This document shows positions 1 to 7,075 of a stretch of 18,103 bases of DNA, piece by piece (position 1 is the stretch's first letter; every line of letters begins with the position of its first letter). The stretch lies in contig URSD01000047.1 in assembly GCA_900550395.1 (NCBI GenBank), forward strand, positions 1-18,103, given 5' to 3'. The position numbers were made by a program, and so were the translations under genes. The notes under the pieces were generated by a model that was given only the letters and a program-made list of their open reading frames with translations, was not told where the DNA came from and made no database searches. Source of the stretch: an uncultured Porphyromonadaceae bacterium. GTDB taxonomy: Bacteria; Bacteroidota; Bacteroidia; Bacteroidales; Muribaculaceae.

Positions 1-33
1 AAAAAGCCTCAGCTTGGGAAAGTTGAGGCTTTT
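1..33 (-). terminator. Intrinsic terminator hairpin at left edge
   Basis: Arms 2-15 and 20-33 form a 14-bp stem (one G-T pair) around a four-base loop. Read on the minus strand it ends in a run of T, and it has flanking A and T runs on both sides, so it could work in both directions. It lies in frame inside the open reading frame of the ADP-ribosylglycohydrolase fragment, which is odd. Confidence 0.75.
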
Positions 34-544
34 GCTCGCATGGGGCAACTTTTTCGGGGAGTTCTGCAACACCCACTGACTGTTTTTCAACGTTGTTTTG
101 AACGAGACCGACTACGGAAGTTCTCATTATAGCGCCATTCGCCGCGTTCTGATGACGGGACAAGTCCCACCATACTTTTGAACTCATTTCGGGATCGTCG
201 ACATAGTCATCCATACTAAGCACCTTGAAGGTATGGCTGCCGATTCCCATAGGGGCGCCATTGAACCAGTCCTTGAAATTGGAGGCTATGCGATGCAGGT
301 TTAATTCTCCGTCCTCATATCCGTTGAGAATGCACAGCATCATGTCCGTGTCGTCGCTCCACGCACCTTTGAGCCACCTGCGTCTGTGTGCATCCTGAAT
401 AATCTGGTCGTAATATCTCAATCCGTTGGGATAGTTGCGTATTACATCGTCCTTGCTCATGAATTCTGCGCCGAGGCCAAGCGCATCCCCTATAGCCTGC
501 CCATACAGGCAACCAAGCATTTTGTCCTTTATCTCATTATCCAT
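1..544 (-). CDS. ADP-ribosylglycohydrolase (DraG-like), 5' part only
   Basis: The frame opens with ATG at 544 and stays open to the window edge (181 codons, no stop). Family members remove ADP-ribose from proteins or small molecules with a binuclear metal centre. Visible motifs are GQAIGDALG (residues 15-23), WSDDTDM (62-68, first metal-ligand cluster) and NGAIMR (136-141). The second metal cluster near the C-terminus of the family (a GGDTDT-type motif) is absent. Family resemblance ends near residue 155 (about position 80). After that the frame reads low-similarity sequence and passes straight through the terminator hairpin at 2-33, which normally lies outside genes. The gene is therefore probably truncated or misjoined at about position 80, not just cut by the window edge. 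The start has no Shine-Dalgarno site, as usual in Bacteroidales. Family call is firm; intactness is doubtful. Confidence 0.8.
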   Translation of the reverse strand, partial: MDNEIKDKMLGCLYGQAIGDALGLGAEFMSKDDVIRNYPNGLRYYDQIIQDAHRRRWLKGAWSDDTDMMLCILNGYEDGELNLHRIASNFKDWFNGAPMGIGSHTFKVLSMDDYVDDPEMSSKVWWDLSRHQNAANGAIMRTSVVGLVQNNVEKQSVGVAELPEKVAPCEQKPQLSQAEAF

Positions 545-574
545 AAACTAAGTTTCATTATATTACCTCAGCTA

Positions 575-606
575 TAAAGGTATGAATAATCTTTGTTTTG
601 GACAAA
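575..606 (-). promoter_or_regulatory. Bacteroidales-type promoter of the ADP-ribosylglycohydrolase gene
   Basis: On the minus strand a TTTG (-33 type, 603-606) is followed after 20 bases by TACCTTTA (575-582), one base off the TAnnTTTG -7 consensus of Bacteroidetes. The predicted transcript starts about 25 bases before the ATG at 544. Confidence 0.45.
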
Positions 607-629
607 TTGTTTTTATTATCGTTGTCCAA
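598..629. promoter_or_regulatory. Inverted repeat TTGGACAA-N16-TTGTCCAA, possible operator
   Basis: Perfect 8-base arms at 598-605 and 622-629 overlap the -33 element of the promoter at 575-606. Position and symmetry suit a dimeric regulator. No regulator is identifiable from the sequence. With only 8-base arms a chance origin is possible. Confidence 0.35.
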
Positions 630-703
630 TAAAAAGAGAATAACCCACGCTCGTCGCGGATTGCTATATATAATATGATATATTGCGCCATACCACTTCG
701 GGC

Positions 704-744
704 AAGACAAAGGGCTGCACCAATCTGGAGCAGCCCTTTGTCTT
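704..744 (-). terminator. Strong hairpin terminator after the adhesin gene
   Basis: Perfect 15-base arms (704-718 and 730-744) enclose an 11-base loop, starting 16 bases past the stop codon of the gene at 761-5230. On the minus strand the 3' arm ends in TTTGTCTT rather than a clean T run. The rest of the 545-760 gap holds the promoter at 575-606, its inverted repeat and AT-rich sequence with no gene that I can see. Confidence 0.8.
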
Positions 745-760
745 ATCTATTCAGCAAGCG

Positions 761-3700
761 TCAGGGGACCATCAGCTTGAAAGTGAGGGAACCGACGGTC
801 ACCAGATAGGAACCGGGCTGCACGGATATCTCGGTAACGGCTGAGGCGGAAGCCACAGCAGCGACGGTGCGTCCGTCAACACCGCATACGCTGATGGCGC
901 TGCCTTCGGCACCGGAGACGGTGATGAGGCCATGGGCGGCACTGACACTGATACCGGCTGCGAGAGCCTCGTCAAGGCCGCTGCTCTCGAAGGCTACGGG
1001 AGCCGAGAATGCGGGAGCCGATTCGCCTACGCTATACAGCGCAGTCACGGCATACACGTAGGTGCCGGAAGCCTCGGGAGTGTCGGAGTATTCCTGCTCC
1101 TCAACCACTGCCTCGTTGGCCTTCACGCGCTCGCGGTAGACGTTGTAACCAATCAGGGAAAGGCCGTCGCCTGCGCCCGCCGGCTCGTAGTGGACGTCGT
1201 CGACCATGAACATGTACTGATACTGCGACACGCACACGATGGCGAAATACATGGCGCCTTCGGGTAGGTCGAAGCTATACTGAGTCCAGGGTGCGGGCAC
1301 GCCGTCCTCACGGCGTACTTCGATGAAGTCGTCGGGGTCGAGGCTGCCGGTGGAGTACATCACCTTGAACGACTCGCCGCCGTCCTCATCGAAGAGGCTG
1401 CGTGCGTAGAGCGTCACAGTCTGAGCCTTTCCGCTGAGTCTGGGCGATATGGCCCAGTCGTCGCTGGCTATGTCGCCGTTGGCGTTGGCACCGGTGGCGA
1501 GGAAGAACTCTCCGCTGTGGGCCTGGATATTGAAGAAGTAGCCGTCGTTATAGTTAGCGCATACAGCATAAGCCTTGGCGGCAGTGCTGACGTTGGCTAT
1601 TCCTGACTGCACCTGGCCGTCGCGGTCGATAAACGTCCATCCCTCGTAGGTGTCCACATCGCCGTCGTGGCCGTTCTCGAAGCTCTCGTCCACGGGTTCG
1701 GCGGGCATTTCGGCCGTAGGTTCATCCCATACCAGACTTACCTTTCCGGTCTCGGCGGTAGCCTTGACGTTCTCGGGAGCAGGATATGCGGGCAGATTCA
1801 CGGTCACGCTGTGTGTAGCCTCGTTGTCGCTGAGGTCTTCGTCGGCGTCGTATTCCACAACCGCACGGAATTCGCAATGCGGGTCGGAGAAGATGTTAGG
1901 CTCGTAAATGAAAATGACGCTGCCGGAGGCATCGGCTTCCAGTTCAGGACCGTCCGCTACGGCTACTTCCTTGTCGCCGCAGAACAGACGGACCTTATAG
2001 CCCGACGCGGCGTTGTTGCCGTTGTTCTCTATCAGGGCGGTGAAGCGGAGCTTGTCGCCGATGCTGATCTTGTCGGCGGCGGAGAGGCCGGTGACAGTCA
2101 GGTTGTGGTCGAGAGCCGGAGCCACCTTGATTTTATCGATACCGAGGAAGCCATAGTTGATGAGAGTGCCGCGGATGGCTATCTGAATGACTCCGTTCCG
2201 GTAGGCCGATAGGTCAACTTTCTTCTTGAACCATTCCACGGGCTTGCCGAGTTCGGTGAGTTCGCAATCGGTCAGTGTTATGGTCTCCACAGAGACAAAG
2301 CCGTTGCCGGAATTGACAAGAACCTCGACATTGTTCGTGTTGTGGTGCTGGCCGTCGTTAGTATTGGCTATCATGAAGGACACTGCGGCTTTCTCCATTG
2401 CGGAAAGGTCGAACTTGCCGAGATTCATGGACGAGCCTGCCCCGGGAACGGCCTCCGCGGAAGACAGCACGATGAAACCGCCGTCGGCATCGGCCGAGCT
2501 GAGGTCGCCGTAATAGCCGTCGGGCACCGTGCTCCAGATGGCCGTGGAGTTGGTGTTGAAGAAGCCCGTGCTGTGGTGGCTTACGCCGCCCTCAAAGCTT
2601 TCGGCGTAAGATTCATAGGGTTTGCCCACGGGAAACGAAGGCGTAGCGTACGCCACATTGGAGCTGACGGCGTTGTATATCTGGATGCCGGGAAGGCAGA
2701 ATACCTGCTCGTCGCCCTGGGTCACCTGCATGGTGTAGCTGTTGTCGGTGATTTCGGGATTATTGTCGAAGTAGCTTCCGTTGAGCAGGATGCGGTATTT
2801 GCGGTCCTGCGGCTCAAGCCAGTTGCCGTTGACGTCGTACTCCACAGGACTCCACTGCATCGTCACCTTGCCGGTGTTGCCTTCCTCGACGGCGGTGATA
2901 GTCTCGGGTTTCGCCGGAGCAGCTATACCTATATATGCTATCTTGTCGGCGGATACGCCTTCGCCTGCATCGCCGAAGGCTGTGGCCGTCCACATGAAGT
3001 TGCCGGGAGTGTTGTTTATGTTGTCGTCGAATTCAAGATTCTCGCCGGGAGCAGGATTGTCCCATGTCTTGATGATGACGCCTGCACGCTTCAGCTCCAG
3101 CTTTGAAATAGAAGCGAGAGGCTCGCCGGCTGCCGTCAGAGTCGGAGCCTTGAACTTAACCTTGCACTGCATGGTGCCATAGGCGCCGCGTATCACCTCG
3201 AAGTCCGAAACGGCTGCGGGGATATCGGCGCTGCGCATGCTGATGTAGTCCACCACGGGCCAGTTTGCCTTGTCGCTTACAGCATGGAAACCTATATAGA
3301 GAGGACCGTCGGCCGTAGCCTCATATATGCCGGTGAAATGCTTCTCGGCAAGCCGATTGATTGCCGTGCGCGGCACGAGAGTGCCCGTCATGGCTACGAC
3401 GGAGTTGGTATTGCCGCACTTCACCTCTATGTCTGCCTGGTTGGGGCTATATAGCTGAAGCGTGCGGAAGCCGAATTCCATAAGATACTTCTTGCCGGCT
3501 TCCGTACGGATGCCCGGCGTAAAGAGCCAGTCGTCCAGAGCAACGTCGCCGCTTGTGCTGTAAATCATGGCGCCACCGCCGCCCTGCGACCAGCATACAT
3601 TATCGTTGTTGGCATCTATAGCAGTATAATACTGCAATGGCTGGACAGATGAGAAATCGTTGAGGTAAGGCACCTGGACTTCGCCGAGGGTGAAGAAAAG

Positions 3701-5230
3701 GGTCTGGCCCCAGCCGGAGACGTTGCCTTCATACTCGGCGACAACCGTGTAGTGGTAGCTTGTAAGGGTCTCGGGCATCTCAAGTGTCTCACTGAAGGTG
3801 CATTCATAGATGTGTTCCGCAACGACCGTCTGCTCCAGATCCTTCCAGCGGGTGACTGTATAAGTGACCTTCGACGGATCGAAATATCCCGCGTTGTAGG
3901 ATTCTGTGACAGGTGCCCATTCGAGGATCACATTGCAGCCGTCGACGGTCACATAGGGCACCGGTATCTTGGGTGAGCCCATGCCCACATAAGTTTTGAC
4001 ACTGGCTTTGGGCGATGTGCCGGCGGCGTTGCTCAGAGCCACGGTGATGGTGTGGTCGCCCGCATAGGGTGCGGTGACATCGGCCTCCACGCTCTGTCCG
4101 AATCCGGAAGTGCCCGTAGCCAGCGTGGTGTAGCCATTGAGAGTAACAGTATAGGTCACATCACCCTCGCCGGCGGCTCCGCCGAAGGTGGTGGACGGAA
4201 TGTCGAAGCTCACCTTGCCGGCCATGCCGCCAAGCGGGAACTCCACCTTCAGGTTTGCAGGAGCGTCGGGAGCATCGTCCGCAGCAAGAGGCGCACCTAT
4301 GAACATGCCCAGCACATCCTCATTGCCGGGGAAGGTATAGAGCAGTGTCGAGGCACCGGTGGCCGGATCGACAGCGTAGAGAGCCGATGAGCCCTCGTCG
4401 CACACGGCGCGCAGCAGGCGCCCGTTCTTGGAGTCGTAGGTCATGCCGGCGATGTAGCGTGTGGTAACGCCAGTGTTTCCTATGAGCGTGGTGGCGCCTG
4501 TCGCCTTTTCCACTTCCAGCAGATTGCCGTCGACATCAATAGCCAGCAGGCGTCCCTCGCCGTCAAAAGCCATGCACGCCCAGACGCCGCTTATCTGAGA
4601 GATGGTGCTGCGTGTGCCGTTGGCAAAGTCGGCGATACCGAATTCGTAGCCCTGCGAACCGTCGGCCTTCATGTAGCAACCATAGACAGCGTCGGTGGCC
4701 GGGTCGGCAGCCTGTGCCGTGGCGAAAAGCTGAAAGTCAGGGAGCATTTTGGTCGCGCCCATAAACCAGGTGGTGGTGTTATAGCTGTACATATAGTTGT
4801 ACGCCATGGTGCCCATAGGAATCTGAAATACCGTGTAGTAGGTATCGCCGGCCTTCACACCGCCCCAGCTGTTGTAGATAGTCATGGTGCTGGCCTGGTT
4901 GAAGGTCATGCCTTCGCGGAAAGGCACATTGTACATGTAGCCCGTGTAGCTGCCTGCGGCGCTTGCCACAAAGCCCATGAGATTGACATCGCCTGCGGCC
5001 TGTGCGGGCGACATCATCGGCACCTTGATATCCTGCGCGGCTTCGTTGCCGGGAACGAAGAAAGATGCCGGACGGGGTGCAAGTACCGGACTTCCGGGCT
5101 GTTCGGTGTCAGACATCGGCGTGCGGAAATCCACGCCTGAGCCAAGACGGCGCACGGCACCGGGAGGCGCGGCTACGGCTGAAACAGCCAACAAAGCCAC
5201 ACCCGCCAGAGCGAGTAACTGTTTGTTCAT
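761..5230 (-). CDS. Secreted multidomain adhesin-like protein with T9SS-type C-terminal tail
   Basis: 1489 residues with a Sec signal peptide (about 1-20, cleaved after AVSAVA). Probable layout: beta-propeller-like repeats with VDPATG-type turns (82-312); fibronectin III-like domains (322-417 and 420-515); choice-of-anchor J / cleaved-adhesin domain (520-668, DDWLFTP at 566); two more FnIII-like domains (670-770, 772-870); a second anchor-J-like module (872-1037); a CARDB-like domain (1040-1145); a third anchor-J module (about 1180-1348, SDDWAISP at 1256) lying between two halves of an FnIII-like domain (1150-1170 and 1358-1415); and a C-terminal beta-sandwich tail (1425-1489, PGSYLVTVG then KLMV) of the T9SS type A sorting kind. 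The family occurs on the surface of Bacteroidales, and related modules occur in Porphyromonas hemagglutinins. Ligand unknown. No protease triad recognised. Probably exported by the PorU/PorV system encoded upstream. It has its own promoter and terminator. Confidence 0.85.
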   Translation of the reverse strand: MNKQLLALAGVALLAVSAVAAPPGAVRRLGSGVDFRTPMSDTEQPGSPVLAPRPASFFVPGNEAAQDIKVPMMSPAQAAGDVNLMGFVASAAGSYTGYMYNVPFREGMTFNQASTMTIYNSWGGVKAGDTYYTVFQIPMGTMAYNYMYSYNTTTWFMGATKMLPDFQLFATAQAADPATDAVYGCYMKADGSQGYEFGIADFANGTRSTISQISGVWACMAFDGEGRLLAIDVDGNLLEVEKATGATTLIGNTGVTTRYIAGMTYDSKNGRLLRAVCDEGSSALYAVDPATGASTLLYTFPGNEDVLGMFIGAPLAADDAPDAPANLKVEFPLGGMAGKVSFDIPSTTFGGAAGEGDVTYTVTLNGYTTLATGTSGFGQSVEADVTAPYAGDHTITVALSNAAGTSPKASVKTYVGMGSPKIPVPYVTVDGCNVILEWAPVTESYNAGYFDPSKVTYTVTRWKDLEQTVVAEHIYECTFSETLEMPETLTSYHYTVVAEYEGNVSGWGQTLFFTLGEVQVPYLNDFSSVQPLQYYTAIDANNDNVCWSQGGGGAMIYSTSGDVALDDWLFTPGIRTEAGKKYLMEFGFRTLQLYSPNQADIEVKCGNTNSVVAMTGTLVPRTAINRLAEKHFTGIYEATADGPLYIGFHAVSDKANWPVVDYISMRSADIPAAVSDFEVIRGAYGTMQCKVKFKAPTLTAAGEPLASISKLELKRAGVIIKTWDNPAPGENLEFDDNINNTPGNFMWTATAFGDAGEGVSADKIAYIGIAAPAKPETITAVEEGNTGKVTMQWSPVEYDVNGNWLEPQDRKYRILLNGSYFDNNPEITDNSYTMQVTQGDEQVFCLPGIQIYNAVSSNVAYATPSFPVGKPYESYAESFEGGVSHHSTGFFNTNSTAIWSTVPDGYYGDLSSADADGGFIVLSSAEAVPGAGSSMNLGKFDLSAMEKAAVSFMIANTNDGQHHNTNNVEVLVNSGNGFVSVETITLTDCELTELGKPVEWFKKKVDLSAYRNGVIQIAIRGTLINYGFLGIDKIKVAPALDHNLTVTGLSAADKISIGDKLRFTALIENNGNNAASGYKVRLFCGDKEVAVADGPELEADASGSVIFIYEPNIFSDPHCEFRAVVEYDADEDLSDNEATHSVTVNLPAYPAPENVKATAETGKVSLVWDEPTAEMPAEPVDESFENGHDGDVDTYEGWTFIDRDGQVQSGIANVSTAAKAYAVCANYNDGYFFNIQAHSGEFFLATGANANGDIASDDWAISPRLSGKAQTVTLYARSLFDEDGGESFKVMYSTGSLDPDDFIEVRREDGVPAPWTQYSFDLPEGAMYFAIVCVSQYQYMFMVDDVHYEPAGAGDGLSLIGYNVYRERVKANEAVVEEQEYSDTPEASGTYVYAVTALYSVGESAPAFSAPVAFESSGLDEALAAGISVSAAHGLITVSGAEGSAISVCGVDGRTVAAVASASAVTEISVQPGSYLVTVGSLTFKLMVP

Positions 5231-5275
5231 AAGTCGGGAAATATTAATGAGATGAATAAAGTGTACTTTTGACTA

Positions 5276-5305
5276 CAAAATTACACTTTCAGACCAATAT
5301 TCAAC
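5276..5305 (-). promoter_or_regulatory. Promoter of the adhesin gene
   Basis: On the minus strand TAATTTTG (5276-5283) matches the Bacteroidetes -7 consensus TAnnTTTG exactly. GTTG (5302-5305), one base off the -33 TTTG, lies 18 bases upstream. The predicted start leaves a leader of about 40 bases to the ATG at 5230. Confidence 0.55.
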
Positions 5306-5320
5306 GTTAATAAACGTTAA
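5303..5320. repeat. Tandem AACGTTAA repeats, one helical turn apart
   Basis: AACGTTAA occurs at 5303-5310 and 5313-5320, a period of exactly 10 bases, each copy containing the palindrome AACGTT. They sit just upstream of and over the -33 element of the adhesin promoter, in the 109-base gap after ispF. This suggests a cooperative protein binding site; the protein is unknown. Confidence 0.35.
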
Positions 5321-5339
5321 ATGACCCTACTTCGTCACA

Positions 5340-5822
5340 TTAATTACCTATCATCAGCACGGCAGCCTGTGCGGCTATGCCCTCGGCGCGGCCGGTGAAG
5401 CCGAGATGCTCAGTCGTAGTGGCCTTGACGCTCACGCGTCCGTTGTCTATACCGAGATCGGCGGCAACATTGGCCTGCATCTGCTCTATATAGGGGAGCA
5501 TCTTCGGGGCCTGTGCTATTACGGTGATGTCGGCGTTGCCAACCCGGTAGCCCCTGTCGGCGGCCATGGCTACCACAGCCCGCAGCAGACGCCGCGAGTC
5601 GGCGCCTTTCCATGCGGGGTCGGTGTCCGGAAAATGAAAGCCTATGTCGCGTAGAGCCAGCGCGCCGAGGATGGCGTCGCACAGCGCATGAAGAGCCACA
5701 TCGGCATCGCTGTGGCCCAGCAGACCGTGCGTATGCGGTATATCCACTCCGCAGACGATGCACCTGCGCCCCTCCACGAGGCGGTGCACGTCAAATCCTG
5801 TGCCTATTCTTATATCCTGCAT
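5340..5822 (-). CDS. ispF: 2-C-methyl-D-erythritol 2,4-cyclodiphosphate synthase
   Basis: 160 residues, the normal length. IspF cyclises CDP-ME 2-phosphate to MEcPP and releases CMP in the non-mevalonate isoprenoid pathway, in the cytosol. The metal ligands match the family: D11 and H13 in GFDVH, and H45 after the signature HSDADVALH (37-45). The C-terminal TTTEHLGFTGRAEGI block is also present. The ATG at 5822 shares one base with the porV stop (TGATG), so translation is probably coupled. A GTG one codon upstream at 5825 is an alternative. It is the last gene of the rex-porU-porV operon. As I recall, ispF also follows porV in Porphyromonas gingivalis. Confidence 0.96.
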   Translation of the reverse strand: MQDIRIGTGFDVHRLVEGRRCIVCGVDIPHTHGLLGHSDADVALHALCDAILGALALRDIGFHFPDTDPAWKGADSRRLLRAVVAMAADRGYRVGNADITVIAQAPKMLPYIEQMQANVAADLGIDNGRVSVKATTTEHLGFTGRAEGIAAQAAVLMIGN

Positions 5823-7027
5823 CACTTGCGGCGGCCGAATATGTCTTTCAGTCCCTCCATGTCGAAGGTGAGGGAGAAACGAAGTGTCTGGTCGAGAGGC
5901 GAGTTCTGCGCGGTAGCCATCATGTAGGATGCGTCGAGGCGAAGCACATTAAGCGCGAAGCCCGCACCCACGGCGAAGTATTTGCGGCCGCCCTTGAATT
6001 CGTTCTCATAATAGTAGCCTGCACGCGCGAAGAACTGATTGTTGTAGCTGTACTCGGCGCCGAGCGAGAAACTTATCTCGCGCAGTTCCTCCTTAAAGCC
6101 GCCGGGAGCGTCGCTGAAGCTCTTGAAGATACCCTTGATACTCGACATGTCGCGCCAGTCCTGAAGGGCATCAAGATATTCCTGCTGTCCCTCGGTAGTA
6201 TTCATGTCGTAGTCACTCTCGCGCGGGCGCGTCGGCACCAGCAGTTTGTTCAGGTCGAGACCTATCATAAGATTATGATAGTCGGCCAGCGGGAATGTAA
6301 AGCTCGTGCCTATTTTGAGATTGGTAGGCAGAAATGCCGGATTCTCGCCATTCTGAAGGTTCACTTTAGAACCGATGTTGCTGATATTCCATCCCCACGA
6401 CCACTGGCACTCATTGCGTCCTATTATAGGATACGTGGTGAAGTAGCCGGATATGTCGGCCGAGAATGCCGATGCGCCGGTGTTGTTGTCGCCGGCATAG
6501 CTGTCGCTGAAACCCAGGTCGGTATAGCTGTAGCGGAACACTACGCCCATCGAGTACTTCTCGCTAAGCTTGCGTGAGTAACCTATATCGAACGCCATTT
6601 CGTACGGGTTCATGCTCTGGGCGGTGCCTCCTGTAGCCTCGTCGGTAGCCACGAACTCACCGAGCGAGAAATACCGCAGCGACGCGCTGAGAGCCTGATT
6701 GTCGCCGGAGCCTATCTTCCAGTAGCCGGCCACATCGGCCAGAAAAATATCGTTGACAAGTTTGCGTAGCCAGGGGGTATAACTAAGCGACACGGCGGCG
6801 TTGCTGTAGGCAAAGGCGTATTTCGACGGGTTCCAAAATTGTGAATATGCGTCGGGCTCGGTGGCCGCGCCGAGATCGCCCATGGAGGCACCGCGCGCAT
6901 CAGGAGCTATATTGAGCGAGGTCACACCCGTCTGCACCGGGTTGAACTCGTTTTTCTGCGCTGCGGCTCCGGCCGACACTCCAAGCACTATGGCGGCGAA
7001 TATTGTATTGCGGAGCAGAGATTTCAT
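5822..7027 (-). CDS. porV: Type IX secretion system outer-membrane protein PorV
   Basis: 401 residues. PorV is a FadL-like beta barrel that collects T9SS cargo by its C-terminal domain and hands it to the PorU sortase at the cell surface. The start MKSLLRN is followed by a signal peptide (hydrophobic 7-20, cleaved near AGAAAQ). The mature start then carries the family blocks TGVTSLNIAPDARGASMGD and QFWNPSKYAFA. The rest is alternating aromatic beta-strand sequence ending in RFSLTFDM and a short basic tail. The ATG at 7027 is chosen over an in-frame GTG at 7033 because it gives a regular signal peptide. It lies 48 bases after the porU stop and shares a base with the ispF start. Confidence 0.93.
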   Translation of the reverse strand: MKSLLRNTIFAAIVLGVSAGAAAQKNEFNPVQTGVTSLNIAPDARGASMGDLGAATEPDAYSQFWNPSKYAFAYSNAAVSLSYTPWLRKLVNDIFLADVAGYWKIGSGDNQALSASLRYFSLGEFVATDEATGGTAQSMNPYEMAFDIGYSRKLSEKYSMGVVFRYSYTDLGFSDSYAGDNNTGASAFSADISGYFTTYPIIGRNECQWSWGWNISNIGSKVNLQNGENPAFLPTNLKIGTSFTFPLADYHNLMIGLDLNKLLVPTRPRESDYDMNTTEGQQEYLDALQDWRDMSSIKGIFKSFSDAPGGFKEELREISFSLGAEYSYNNQFFARAGYYYENEFKGGRKYFAVGAGFALNVLRLDASYMMATAQNSPLDQTLRFSLTFDMEGLKDIFGRRK

Positions 7028-7075
7028 TGGCACTGTCGTATTTGTGTACTATCTAATAACGCAGCGACAGGCAAA

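Noticed and set aside
529..558. Nine-codon upstream reading frame overlapping the ADP-ribosylglycohydrolase start
   Set aside because: Its ATG (558) would be only about 11 bases from the predicted transcript start and has no ribosome site; likely chance.
2342..3106. 254-codon plus-strand frame inside the adhesin gene
   Set aside because: Antisense shadow of a well-supported 1489-codon gene, with no recognisable domain or start signal.
5612..6577. 321-codon plus-strand frame across ispF and porV
   Set aside because: It spans two convincing minus-strand genes and has no family-like motif.
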